A DNA stretch of 64,000 bases from contig CATQJL010000001.1 in assembly GCA_958299035.1 (NCBI GenBank), positions 13,511,834-13,575,833 of the forward strand, read 5' to 3'. The notes beneath the pieces are model-generated. The model was not told the DNA's origin. It saw only the letters and a list, made by a program, of their open reading frames with translations, and did not search any database. Positions within the stretch are counted from its first letter, which is position 1. Each line of letters starts with the position of its first letter. The translations under genes and the position numbers were made by a program. This DNA is from Cylicocyclus nassatus. Lineage: Eukaryota > Nematoda > Chromadorea > Rhabditida > Strongylidae. Below are positions 23,406-34,200 of this stretch, piece after piece.

Positions 23406-24173
23406 AGCTGACTTCGACTTTGGGTTCTCCTCTGGTAAGAACTTAATGCGAAATTCAAACACGTTACATTCAAACCTCGTGATTTTCCTTTGCATATAAT
23501 TGTACAATACCAGAAATTTTTTTTTGCAAAAATGTGCCAAGCTTACAGGTCATTTTGACGCACAACTTCAACACTTCTCTAAAAGCAGCTGCAAAACTGT
23601 CAAAGCAAGCTGTGGGTGTGCCATTATCAGACGCACGATGCAACGACAGAGGACTACTTCAAACTCTGTAAGCATTTTACCAAATCCTGCAAAATGGAAA
23701 ACATTTTGTCAATTTAGTGTTGGAAAAGTGTAACAAAAGTGTCTCCCCGCTTAGCAATAAGGGCTCATATTTGGCTTCTCAACAGCCAAGACTGCATATA
23801 CTCAGTTGAGGTACATTTGTTTTTAAATACAAAAATTTGATTCGGTCAATCACCTAGACTCTTAGAAAAATCAGAAAGCATCGGAGAGATAAACCCTTTG
23901 GCATGGTTGAACGTTCTCAAACAAAAATTTCTCTGTACTTTCTAAGATCAAGGATAAGAAGAGGTTTTTGAGGAGTTGAAATTGTTTGTGCAACAAATTC
24001 TGAATTAGCCGAGGAGTGGAGGAGGGAAGATTTATCTAGAGCCAAATATGAAACCTAGCCTAGGAGAAGTTCAGCTGTGTTTGCCTAAGGAGTTCCTCAA
24101 TGAACTCTATGTAACATGAAGTGGGCATTACTTTGGAGTCTCTAATCATTTTCCTTGATACTAACAAGGGAAG
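23406..24173. other. Nothing recognisable
   Basis: Short open frames only (for example 23500-23733). No repeat pair or domain seen. Confidence 0.4.
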
Positions 24174-24604
24174 CTACCTAACTTAGCTCGGCCTTTTGGC
24201 AAGGGACATACATATTCTGATTCAGCTTCAAACGCTGACCCCAAATATGTTATTCCTAGCTGCCCAGCACCATTCGTTATGGACCTGCGCAAAATTGTCG
24301 TACACATCAACTCACTGGCATCACGGCATCATCACCTAAATGCTAATACACTTGCATTAGGTTTCCATTAATGATAAAAGAATGGATTTGTGTTATTTCG
24401 ATATCTCAGCACCTTTTTCTTGCAAATTGTTATCTACAGGCAGCCTTCCTATGTCTTGTAGTATGCCAATTTTGCGCAGGAAGAAGCTCATGACTCGCTT
24501 TGGAATGGTGCTCGGCAGCTAGGAATAGCATATTTGGAATGAGCGTTTGAAGCTGATTCATAACATATATGTCCCTTGCCAAAAGGCCGAGCTAAGTTAG
24601 GTAG
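24174..24604. mobile_element. Foldback MITE, 431 bp
   Basis: Ends CTACCTAACTTAGCTCGGCC (24174) and its complement (to 24604), with arms of about 125 bp (AGGGACATA and GCTGAATCAGAA portions also mirrored). It is the compact form of the element seen dispersed across 1.9-7.8 kb. Confidence 0.7.
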
Positions 24605-25285
24605 TCATAAGTTACTAATGCTACGCGCGCAATCACTCCTTGCTTGAGACCATACGTACGATGTAGCAGTTTGGTTAGATCATAGGGGCGTACGCTTTTC
24701 CCATTCCGGAATTTTGTAGTCCAGTCTCGAGCTTGATTTTGAAGAAATACACACTTAAACTGTAATAGTCCGTACATTTACGAGAATATTCTCATAAGGA
24801 TTGCTCCCAGCAAAAAAGTCTCAGAGGTTTCTCCTTTCTTTTTACTATAACATCAAATTAACCGTTTTTGGTCTCAAAATTCTATACTGTAGAAGAAACC
24901 TGGATCATATTCGAATGATTCATAAAGATAAGAAAAGAGACAGATAGTTGAGAGGTAAGGTGGATTCTCCAAATTTCTGGATCGTAAGTTCTCCCGAACG
25001 TAGGATTTGAGTGTTTCTATTCTGAGATCTGGTGGTTGACGGAACCTAATGCTACAGCAGTCTTTTGCGCTCAATGGATATGGTCTAATTGACTGCCTTC
25101 TCCTGGAATTTTTCTGGCAATGTATTAGGTTGATGCAAAGTAATGAGCGTTTCGCAAATTTTCATTTTGGCTTGTTTCCGGTAGAGACCTTTAGAAGCAG
25201 CAGACCTTTCGCAGTACGGCGCACATTAATCTATACTATCCCAAACCGCGAGAAAAATATGATTTCTTTAAATCCTTGCTACTAA

Positions 25286-25486
25286 AAATTACCCTAATTG
25301 CATGCGTATAGGACGCGGGGGATTTTTTTCTAAAATTGAACAGCAACAGACACGCCGAAGGGCTTTTGTTGTGCTGCATATTGCCTGAGAGTCTCGTTTT
25401 CCGAAACACAACGAGGCAGCTGAGCCGCACGCTTGAAAAACCGAAAAAGTGCATCTTATACGCGTGAAATTAGGGTATAACTTCCT
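25286..25486. repeat. Hairpin MITE, about 200 bp
   Basis: AATTACCCTAATTGCATGCG at the left is mirrored by the complement of ATACGCGTGAAATTAGGGT at the right. Non-coding interior with a TTTTCCGAAAC segment. Confidence 0.6.
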
Positions 25487-25634
25487 TCATCATTTTTGTA
25501 TAAATGACAAGTAACCTCTCTTGTAGGCGCATGCAAGTAGTTCAAATGAAAATGATAGGATCTTGTACAAAAAAAAGATGTGCAAAAGTAAAAATTGTCG
25601 AGGCGCCCTATTTAAGTTTAGACAGCTTCAAAAA

Positions 25635-26583
25635 TAGGGTCGGTACGAAACTTCGTGCCGTTTTTCAGATCCATGCGGTGTTCAACGCAAATTATCTTCC
25701 TCTTTCTAGCGGTGATGTTTTTCAAGGTCCTCTGATGTTCGCTCGAAAGATCTGGAGAATCTTCAGCTCAAAGCCATCCTGAGTTTGGCTATTTTTTAGA
25801 ATTTTCATTTTCCACTTTTGAACTAGCTTTGATAACAGTTAGATCGAACAAACAAATTGCAATACAATGGAATATTTTGGCCTCTTTAAGTAGCTTTCTC
25901 GAATAATTTTTCCGAAAGGCGTTGCTTTTGCGAAATCGTGAGATACACAACCGCCACAAACACTGACGAATTTTTTCGGAATTTGCAGCTTCCAAAAACA
26001 GATTGTAACTCAGCACTGATCTTAGCAGGTAGCTGAGCCTTAAGCGGTGCGAAATGTTCCGGTTATTTTGAACTTTCTGAATACAACCTGGGACGCGTAA
26101 ACAAAATTATAATGATTTTGTCCTCAAATACGGAACATAAAAAGGAATAAAATCTTTCAAAAAGAAGAGAAAAAGTTGCATATAATGATACCCTGGTTAC
26201 CCGCCGTTTGTTGTTCTGTGAGGGATGGGATGCCCAAATATGGAATGTGGTAGCATCGGAAAACTATTTTTGAAAATTTTGATAAGCACGTTAGAGATGC
26301 CAGAAAACTGTATTGTATTGTATTTTGTTTATTCAATCCAACTGTTATTAAAGTTAAGTCAAAAGTTGAAAATGCTCTAAAAAATAGCCAAAACAGTAGG
26401 GCTAAAAACATGGGTTGAAGATTCTCAACATCATTCGAGCGAACATCGAAGGCTCTGAACAAAAACGTCACCGTCAAAGAGGAAGAAATTGTGCATTGAA
26501 CACCTTTTGAGCGTTTTGCTATCCTTATTCTGAGTGCCTTGAGCATGGTCTGAAAAACGGCACTAGCTTCCGGACCGACCTAA
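25635..26583. mobile_element. Palindromic mariner-type element, about 949 bp
   Basis: The right end is the complement of TTAGGTCGGTCCGGAAG, followed by TA (26584-26585); the left end is the decayed form AGGGTCGGTACGAAA. Arms extend about 200-250 bp inward (GTGCCGTTTTTCAGA, TTCTTCCTCTTT and TTGGCTATTTTTTAGA on both). It is inserted in another mariner-type element. Confidence 0.6.
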
Positions 26584-26944
26584 TAATTACGTGTGCGTAC
26601 TGCAAACAACTTGTCACATACAGTGGCTGAAATTTTGAAAGATAGACATCAGCCCGGAAGTTTCTAGAAGATCACGTTAGAAGCTCATTACAAACACTGT
26701 TATCTACAGATAAAGGAACTTTTCAATACTATGCTGAATCTGTTTCAAAAAAGGAAGTTTGATGGAAAAAGTCGTCCTGAAGAAAGACCATTAATTTTGC
26801 ATCAACCCTATGGTTGAAACTCAGCGAATTTCTACTCGATAACAACCTCTTTAATGATTTTAATGATTTATTTGCCTTTCATATTATTACAATATGCGGC
26901 ACCCAAACAAACTGATCCATTCTTTTAACGTGAGTGATCTTACT

Positions 26945-27285
26945 CTTTGCCAATTGCAAGTGCCAAGCTTCTTCTGAAATTCGTCTCTCCATCGGTTACG
27001 ACCAGCATATCGAGTCGTGTTCTCTTCAGGGCTTCTTACAGTTCATGTAGTTGGACTTCGTTTGGCAGGCGTCTCACGTTGAATATTCCGATGCGTAAAC
27101 AGTCGTTGTTGGGATGGAACATACTTGATCCTGCTGTTCCCGGGCTTCCTGGATCAAGGGGTTCGACGTCCGGTAGGGTGGGGAAGAGCGGTCAAAATGA
27201 CCGACTAGTCGAGGGACGTGTAGAAGATGAACTCCACAACCTCTTTAGTTCATTGAATTTGAATGATATGCCATAAATCGTGAGG
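26945..27285 (-). pseudogene. LINE endonuclease N-terminal fragment
   Basis: On the minus strand, after a short proline-rich leader, the frame reads IGIFNVRRLPNEVQ, then an in-frame stop, then EALKRTRLDMLVVTD. This matches the opening of apurinic-type endonuclease domains of RTE-like LINEs, where a TFNVR strand is followed by a helix and then a strand ending in E or D. The fragment stops about 25 codons later, so only the first quarter of the domain is present. It could be the missing N-terminal part of the family at 4645-7252, but there is no overlap to test that. Confidence 0.55.
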
Positions 27286-27439
27286 CTGATGCTATGTCTT
27301 GTTGCATTCTATTCTTTTCGGATACTTTTTGTTCGCTCGCACTGTAACACAAGTAGCAAGCATACATACCTTGCTTTGGGCAATAGGGTACCACCCGATA
27401 GCTTTCATGGTGAGGATCCCTGCATGCTAGTATCATACC

Positions 27440-27741
27440 GAGAGGGAGGGGAGCGTCCCTCCCCCCCCCAAAATGGGTCGCGAAATTTTTGAAAGTTACT
27501 TACATAAGTTATAAAAATGTGCAAGTGACCTCTTTCTACTTGTAGTTAATAAAAATAATTTTCAGATTTTTAAAAAATTATGTTAGCCTTGCAAAAAATT
27601 TCTTCGGGGCGTGGCTGGCGCGCCAAAATTCTAAGAAGCATACCGAAAATTTTTTTCGGAGTACGTGGCGCAGCTTCATCAGGAGAAAGATTCTTGTGCC
27701 CCACCTTCTATCCCCGAACAGAAATCCTGGGTACGCCACTG
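27440..27741 (-). mobile_element. hAT-type element end
   Basis: The complement of the right boundary reads CAGTGGCGTACCCAGGATTT, a sequence form typical of hAT transposon ends. The left limit is not defined; a C-rich run at 27461-27469 and GGGAGGGGAGCG lie near it. No transposase is visible. Confidence 0.45.
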
Positions 27742-28220
27742 CTGCATCCATGTGGTATTGAGCTCAAGAAGCTTGGCCGACTGGTGTACAAATTATCAAA
27801 TCAATGCTTATCGTACTAGTTGGTCTTAGGCTTGCTGCGTACGGAAAGAAGCCGCTTGGGAGAACGCTTTTGTCATCAACATCTGATGACTTCATAACTA
27901 CATACTTAACGTTTGTATGAAGTTTGCTGAGTACTAGCCCTCTTTTCTTTCTTTTAACGCGCACATCGCGTGCTTGGAAATAAAAGACAAATGATAATGG
28001 CTTAATGATTTTTGGCCATCCGACTCGTTTTAGTACAGCAAAGCAACGTAGAAGAATTTGTTAGGTAGGAAAGAGCGGCTTTGTCTAATGGCGCCAGCTG
28101 TCAATAAATGCAACTGTGGACTTTCTTACGAAGTCAGCTCTTCCACATAATCGCGCCCACCGGTTAGTTATTTTAAGGTGAAGCTTTTATTAGGATGTTT
28201 TTGCCTTCTTTCTCAGATTT
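27742..28220. other. Unassigned
   Basis: No recognisable repeat or gene. Confidence 0.4.
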
Positions 28221-28224
28221 CCAA

Positions 28225-28375
28225 AGGCGCGCGCCTTTATGGGCCTGCCGTACGTGCGGCGCGCCTAGATTTGTGGGCGTGGCATCGTTGCCGACGAGCG
28301 GCGAACCATCTGAACCTCGTGCGAGCGGCGGGTCTTGCTTTCGGCGGGCGGCGCGCCGTGAACAAACGTGTAATA
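28225..28375. other. GC-rich island
   Basis: About 150 bp with repeated GGCGCGC, GGCGGGCGGCGCGCC and GAGCGGCG, strongly GC-rich against an AT-rich background. A second such patch is at 29655-29755. It is open in two frames (28178-28459 and 28195-28386), probably because GC-rich DNA has few stops. It may be a repeat or a regulatory island. Confidence 0.35.
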
Positions 28376-28399
28376 GATACACTTAACAAGACGCGTAAG

Positions 28400-29020
28400 C
28401 ATCATGTGGATTCGTTGTTAGCTGTGAAAGGTTGCGTTCGTTATTGCATCTTTGGTTAACTGTTCGTTCTGCCGGCTGATTGTCTCCATTCCTTCTGTGA
28501 GTTTTTTCCGGTTCACATTTGTAGTCAATTGGTTCTCAGACTGGCACTACGGGCCATGCTGGTCAACCATAATCAATTTATCAACTATGCCTCAGCACTG
28601 GACAACCGCACGCTCGCTTTCCGCCCGGCAGTCTGGGAGCCGATAATACAGCGCCCCATGACCCAGCTATGGCGGTGTCTTTCAAGCACAGGCAAAAATT
28701 AGCTTTAAGTCATAGACAAGCATTTTCTCTTGAATTGTTTGCACAGCCCTTGTAACCTATCTGTTCTACCACCAAAGTTGTTTGCTATTTTTTATCTTGA
28801 CAAATTATAATTTTTGCAGTGGAAAGGTCATAATCGGACAGCGGTCAATCTAAGCTAGCGCAATGTGGACCACGAATATATGCAAAGCTAAGAGTTGTTC
28901 TTTCATCGTCTTTCACTGGGTACGTTTGGTGTCTTGTTTTGTTACCTCTAGCAAAGAGAATATTCTGTGGAAAATATTGTTGAATGTAATGTAATGTAAT
29001 GATTATGTATAGCTAACCAG
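28400..29020. other. Unassigned, with short TAATG tandem repeat
   Basis: A TAATG pentamer is repeated about three times at 28986-29001. Nothing else is recognisable. Confidence 0.4.
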
Positions 29021-29069
29021 GTGAGAATTCATGCATACTTACGCGTGAATAACGAGTTCACATTTCTTT

Positions 29070-29240
29070 CAGCGTCAGAAACGTGCAGCACCATACAAAG
29101 ATTAAAACAGCCGAAAAAGGAAAACGTAGCAGCATCACGATCATCAGCTCGGGCCTCGTCTACTTCTGCCACAATTCCTTCAGCCCAACATCTTCTCCCA
29201 AAAAAAAAAAGAAGTTCATTCGTCTATTTTTCATCTTATG
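29070..29240 (+). CDS. Candidate exon, unidentified
   Basis: A strong nematode-type acceptor (CATTTCTTTCAG ending near 29073) is followed by an open frame encoding KQPKKENVAASRSSARASS and then a Pro/Lys-rich stretch. The composition is low-complexity Ser/Ala/Lys, as in disordered protein regions. No donor is clear before the A-run at 29200-29210. Assignment as an exon rests on the acceptor and frame only. Confidence 0.25.
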
Positions 29241-29828
29241 TTTTTCTGCCCAAGGATTGCACAATGCCTTATCTTTCGTCCAATATACTGGTTCAAGCAA
29301 CTTAGGTCTCAGTGTTTACTGCCTAATCACGCAATGGTCATGTTTCTATCAGAATTATGGTTTTGCTTGAACAAGTCTCTATTACTGGTTTTTAGCATTG
29401 AATTTTCAATTTAGCATGTCTGCTGTGCTTTATGTGTTTTCAAAGAGTGTTAAGCGCAAAAAATATTGTTGTTGTTCTGTTGATGTTTTGAGTTCTTTTG
29501 CTTTGGTTTGGGTTATGTCATTCTGTGAGTGTTTGGATAATAAGTCTGTCGTCATGATATTTGTGTACATGTTTGACAATAAATCTAACACTATAAGGTC
29601 ATATTTTAGTGAGAAAATGTGAATTTTGTCAGATTGCTATTTGTATCTTAGGCCCGTAAACGCTGTTGAAAGAGCGGGCGAGCGGCGGCGCACCTTTATT
29701 CTACGGGCGGTAGGAGGTATGAGCGCTCGCACGGTGAAGGCGCGCGCGCCGTCGAAAGTGTCTGAATTCTCGAAGTATTATATTTTGCGAATTTGCGACA
29801 TCGCTCTTATGGACTTGCCATACTTAGT

Positions 29829-29894
29829 CCGCTTGATCCGCTTCGTCATTGGTGAGTCTGACCAATGACGAAGCGGAGCGGATCAAGTGAGTCA
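29829..29894. repeat. Palindrome containing GATCCGCTTCGTCATTGGT
   Basis: CTTGATCCGCTTCGTCATTG is mirrored after a 7-base loop by its complement with a small bulge, and GATCAAGCGGATCA follows again at 29905-29920. A GC-rich patch precedes it (29655-29755). The rest up to about 30100 is unassigned. Confidence 0.6.
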
Positions 29895-30454
29895 AATGGA
29901 TCAAGCGGATCAGGTTAGCGCGATCCAGCGAGCCATTGGATAGTTGTCTTCTGGCTTGGCCCATATTTATTTTTGCTGCAAAAGTAATACTTGTTTCCCA
30001 CGATTGTAGCAGGGAGAATACAAAAATGCATGAAGGGATTTATAGATGAAAGAAGCTAAGGAGCTCTACAAGTTGATTAACGCATAAGTCAATATCCGAG
30101 TAAAAAAGTCACCATCTGGGAAGAAACTAGCCATCTCAAATTTAACTATTCGTTGAATGAAGTTTGGATTACAGTCGGGAGGTTTGCAGCACTTGATGAT
30201 AAGTTGATTAGTAGATTACGGTTAGATAATCCAAACTGCACAGTTTTCTACCATCCGATCAAGACGCATAAAATCGCGGACAATCAGTTCCAGTCAATGT
30301 CACCTGACTCATACAAGATTCGTCCCATGATAAGCTGCGTCGGCAGACCCACCGATTGAATTTCTCATGGTTTTTCAACAGAATCGTAAACCAACTGTTA
30401 GCCAAGGTACCAGCGCATTTGTCTAACACTCAGCAACCGGCGTACCGGCGCCAC

Positions 30455-30795
30455 GTTATTGTCTAGTGATCAGTGTGATAGCTTCTTAACTTGATGCAGG
30501 TGTAGGTCCAACTCCTTTTATGTTTTTATTTTGCACTGCCTCAATTGAACTTTTTCGATTACCTCGAATTATGATCATGGATACATTTTAGCGCAAATAG
30601 TGACCTTTTTTTTCCAAATTTCCACATTTTTTGAAGGGTAAGGGCGTTAGCTCGAAGATGCGAAAAAAGGTTTGTAGAGGCAGTGCAAAACTGAAAAACA
30701 CGAAAAGATTCGAACCTACACCTGCTTTAACTCATGAGCCTATTGCCCTAACCACTAGACCACACCGCACTATTCCCGTTAGCGCTCCGAACGTA
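30455..30795. mobile_element. Inverted pair of tRNA-derived SINE-like sequences
   Basis: The right copy reads on the minus strand from about 30773. It has a polymerase III A box (TGGTCTAGTGG, 30762-30752) and B box (GGTTCGAATC, 30716-30707) 35 bp apart, as in tRNA genes. The left copy on the plus strand (from about 30459) has TGTCTAGTGAT and GGTCCAACTCC in the same positions. Both continue into the same non-tRNA tail containing TTTTGCACTGCCTC. The two copies therefore face each other around a loop of about 100 bp. The pair interrupts the Penelope-like polymerase. Confidence 0.65.
30697..30773 (-). ncRNA. tRNA-like sequence with intact A and B boxes
   Basis: About 77 nt with tRNA-like spacing. 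The anticodon arm and T stem do not pair well (a CAT lies in the anticodon region), so I read it as a SINE head and not a functional tRNA gene. The intact promoter boxes could still drive polymerase III transcription. Confidence 0.5.
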
Positions 30796-32172
30796 TTTCG
30801 GTGGGAAGCCAAATCCCGCACAATCCTTTATAACCTCTTTAAAGCGATTAGCAGAAACGGAAGTCAGATTCGGAATCAGCGTTCCAAGACGAGTGTAATG
30901 CTATACAACTCATCTCAAGAAGCAACGGACACCGAGTATCGTTTCCTTGTAAGCAAGACGTGCATATTGACCCTCATAAGAGAATGTTTGAATTGTAACA
31001 CCTTCTTCAGGTGGTCTGGGAATTACTATTCCCAGATTCGAGGACTTGTAATGGGTCAAAGACTCGCGCCGGTCCTGGCATTTGCTTTATGAGTAAGATT
31101 GAGGAGTCAGTATTAGCACGTTTGCCATCGATATACTGCCGCTATATCGACGACTGCTGTATCGTCACCTCAACACTATCCGAAATGGATGAGTGTTCTA
31201 GAATTTCAAATCAACAGTCGCAGTACATAAGGTTTACACGAGAAATCCCGAACAGTGGCTGGCTTTCCTTTCTGAACACCCAGACAAATCTATCTGACGG
31301 TACTGTACGAATCAAATGGTTACGAAAGAAGAGCTCTAAGAATTCTTGTCCGCGCCACCTCAGCGCATCCTAGAGTTCTCAAGCGTTCCGTCATCAACAA
31401 TATGTACAAAACTGCTGCAGAGTTCTGTAAGGGCGAAAACGAACAGCTAAAGTCGCAACTGGCGTCTGAAATTGCTCGCAGTAATGGGTCGGAAGTAAGA
31501 GATCAAAGCAAAAATCAGCTAGACACGTAGGCGAAACCATGCGTAGCAACGACAACAGAATTCCTCTTTGCATTCCGCGTATCGATGACGATCAAACAAT
31601 GCATAAAACGAGCGCAGTTAGAGAATGACGTGATGCTGGCCAGCGATAGTTTCAAAAAGCGGTTGATCAGAAACAGAATGTACGATACTGAATGCATATC
31701 AGAAAACTGCATCGTCTGCCCATACGGAAGGCTAGGTGATTGTGCTAAGGAGGGTATCGTTTACCAGTTGGAATGCCTGAGCTGTGGAACAACATATGTA
31801 AGTGAGACCGGGAGAATATTAAATGTTAGAATAAAGGAACATTTGGCCAGTAAAAGACGAGGAACAATCTCATTTCCATTAGGAAAACCTAGAGTAGAGG
31901 CACATATTAGTGACGATTTTAATGCAAAGTGCATGATATTAGTGTGAAACCGAAATCTCAGCACGAAAAACATTGGAGGCTGCGTGGATATCTACCGGAA
32001 ATCCGGGAATGAGTAACAAAAATGAGTGCTTGGCAATGACAAATGACCTCTTGCCTTATATATCATTATGTCAACTCTAATCGTGGACTATAAATGAGTC
32101 CACGACTTACTGAGCAGCCCTCAGTGATTTCCGTCGCAGTTGCGCGCACTACTGACTTCGCGGTGGATTAAA

Positions 32173-34005
32173 GGTTGGTGTCTACTATACTTCGGAAAAT
32201 TCGAAATTTTTCTCGAATATTCGAATATCGAATGATATTCGAAAATAGAAATTTTCGAAAATTCGACTATCGAATATTATTAAAATTGAAAACTTCGAAT
32301 ATTCGACTATCGAATTTTATTCGAAAATCGAAAATTTCGAATATTCGACTGTTGAATATTATTCGAAAATGGAAGTATTCGAATCGAATAAAATTCGAAT
32401 GTCGAATATCATTCGACATTCGAATTTCGAATATTATTCGGCTCTCGAATGATGATCAATTTTCGAATATCATTCGATTTTCGAATACTATCCGAATAAA
32501 TTATGTCAGTGAGACTACCTGTGAGGGACCAAAACATCTAAGAATAAATTCTTTTGGTAAGTATCAGGAATAAACATCTTTTATGTTTCAATTTACGACG
32601 AAAAGACGGTTCAGTGATGACGTGAAAAGAAGGAAGCCCGGCAAAAAGTTGGGTGCCTGGTTTTGTGTCGATGTTAAAGTAGTCCCCCTACCTAAGCCAT
32701 GACTGATGTTCGGAAAAAAGGGGGCTATCAGGCCTAAAGCCCCCGAAAGTGGCCCGGATCTTACGATAAGCTCGCGAGTACGAGATGCATGCAAGGTAGA
32801 GACGCAGAGTCGTTGCGGACCCTGCACTCATGACTGTGTGCGCTATGCGTTCTTTGCCTTGCAGTTCGAATTCGCTGTATGGGCGGCATTCGGATCTACC
32901 GTAAGATGGGCTATTTTGGGAGCAATTTTTAGGCTTACCAAACCCTCTTTTTCGCTCCAAACTTCAGTCACCGCTTAGGTAGGGGGTATAATTTAACATC
33001 GCTACAAAATCCCGGACCCATCTTTTGGACTGCCTTAAGAACCTAAAAGCGTACTCTGTGACGTGAAGGAATCTCGATCTTCAAAGAAGACTATTTATCC
33101 TCATGAGAGTTGTGGACTGACATACAGGGGTCCCAGCAATATGTGGATCTTTGGGCTGACATCAACCTATACTTATAGTCTGAAGCGATTTATCGATCGC
33201 TTTTCATTGTTGTAAATTACCGTAGGAAACCCGAGGAAGGTTCTGAGATATCAAGAGCCGTTTGCTCAAGAATGAGAAATAGAAAGGCTGATCTTATACT
33301 AGGCTTCTAAGACACTATATAAGATGCACTCAACCTTTTGCAACTTATGCCAGGTACACCGTAACAGTGTTTTCCAACGCTTTCCAAAAGAATGCACATT
33401 TAAAAGGTTTGAAAGCCCGTGCGTAGTTAAACATACGTAAAAACCTGCTACGTGGATTTCAAATCCCTTTTTTTGTCGTTGAAATTCTTTTGGCTGTCCC
33501 ATTTCGCAGTTGCTCTATATGCTGGAAAGTTCATACCGTGATAGCACAACAAGAAAAACATAGGTGATTTGCTTTCTGTTGCATTTGTAAGGTGAAGCCA
33601 TCCCTACAGGATGTTGCTTGAAGGTTGGAAAAAGACTTCGTGAGAGGTATTAGCGATTAACAGTTTGTAGATACCCTTGGGATCCGAATACTCGATGCTT
33701 CGAATTTTCGAATAGTCAATTCTTATCAAATTTTCGAATATTCGAATAATCCATGGACATTGAATGATCGAATTAATGACCATCGAATATTCGACTATCG
33801 AATAATATTCGAAAGTTGAGAATTTCGAATACTCGACTTTCGAATAATATTCGAAAATGAAAATCTTCGAATATTCGGCTATCGAATATTATTCGAAATC
33901 TCAGATTTTCGAATATTCGAATTTTCGAATCATTCGCATCCGAATGATTTATTCGAATAATCGAATAATCATTCGATTCGGTCCAAAGTATAGTGTCTAC
34001 CACTT
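32173..34005. mobile_element. TTCGAA-rich foldback element
   Basis: The ends share a CTACTATACTT-type terminal repeat (about 32180 and the complement at 33985-34000). Next to each end lie about 300 bp of irregular tandem repeats made of TTCGAATATTCGACTATCGAA variants (32205-32505 and 33680-33985) in inverted orientation. The middle holds another inverted-repeat element (32648-33022) and about 650 bp of unassigned sequence (33023-33680). The whole is inserted in the 3' region of the Penelope-like element. No transposase is present. Confidence 0.6.
32648..33022. mobile_element. Inverted-repeat MITE, about 375 bp
   Basis: Terminal repeats of about 70-90 bp share CGATGTTAAA and CCCCCTACCTAAG on the left with their complements on the right. 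The interior has a GGGGGCTATCAGGCC segment. It is nested in the TTCGAA-rich foldback. Confidence 0.6.
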
Positions 34006-34116
34006 TGGATTGTTTCCCAGTACGTTGTACTGAGACACAGTCTGAACACCGCAAGTCAGAAGAAGCGTTTGTCGTGTAGACTGACAGGTACGAAAGTGCG
34101 ATCCCTTTTCAAGCCT

Positions 34117-34142
34117 CCGAAGAAGACGATACCTGTCGAAAC
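34117..34142 (+). ncRNA. Hammerhead-like core motif in Penelope-like 3' region
   Basis: CCGAAGA, then GAC...GTC which can pair, then GAAACGTTA, resembles the CUGANGA-stem-GAAAC core of hammerhead ribozymes with one core mismatch (C for U). Hammerhead motifs are known from Penelope-like elements. Flanking stems I and III were not verified. Confidence 0.3.
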
Positions 34143-34200
34143 GTTAGGCAATAGACATCCATTATAAAAACCTTTTTGGCTCAATATCATTTACAAATTC

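Larger units (their letters stand above)
25125..26810. mobile_element. Mariner-type element carrying nested elements
   Basis: The left end TTAGGTTGATGCAAAG follows TA (25123-25124); the right end is the slightly decayed complement TTTTGCATCAACCCTA at 26795-26810. Only the terminal 20 bp match, unlike the palindromic relatives. No mariner transposase reading frame is detectable between them. Inside are a 200-bp hairpin MITE (25286-25486) and a second, palindromic mariner-type element (25635-26583). The interval 24605-25124 before it is unassigned. Confidence 0.6.
30153..31950 (+). pseudogene. Penelope-like RT and GIY-YIG endonuclease pseudogene
   Basis: The protein would reverse-transcribe the element RNA and nick DNA through its GIY-YIG domain. 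Visible parts: FYHPIKTHK and KIRPMISCVGRPTD (30246-30356), the fingers region; then 340 bp of inserted tRNA-derived sequence; then RECLNCNTFFRWSGNYY and MGQRLAPVLA (31051-31080); a frameshift near 31085; and the catalytic RYIDDCCIV (YIDD at 31144-31155). After several disruptions the C-terminal module runs 31585-31947: a Cys cluster CIVCPYGRLGDC, the endonuclease motif GIVYQLEC with CGTTYVSETGR (the YIG position reads YVS), and IKEHL supplying the conserved Glu. It ends with a frameshift near 31947. The reading frame is broken at least four times, so no protein is made. The catalytic dyad and the endonuclease residues are recognisable. Confidence 0.8.
30100..34200 (+). mobile_element. Penelope-like retroelement, twice interrupted
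   Basis: The plus strand carries, in order, reverse transcriptase N-terminal and palm segments, a GIY-YIG endonuclease (to 31947), a 3' region to about 32172, and after a 1.8-kb foldback insertion a further 3' segment (34007-34200). That last segment contains GACGATACCTGTCGAAACG, a type of sequence shared with other copies in the window. An inverted pair of tRNA-derived sequences sits inside the polymerase (30455-30795). The arrangement RT then GIY-YIG is diagnostic for Penelope-like elements. Boundaries of the element itself are not defined by terminal repeats. Confidence 0.75.

Noticed and set aside
27461..27469. C-run and other homopolymers as functional sites
   Set aside because: Short homopolymers of this type are common in repeat ends and prone to sequencing error.
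30697..30773. Functional tRNA gene
   Set aside because: The promoter boxes are good, but acceptor, anticodon and T stems do not pair properly and a non-tRNA tail shared with a second copy follows.
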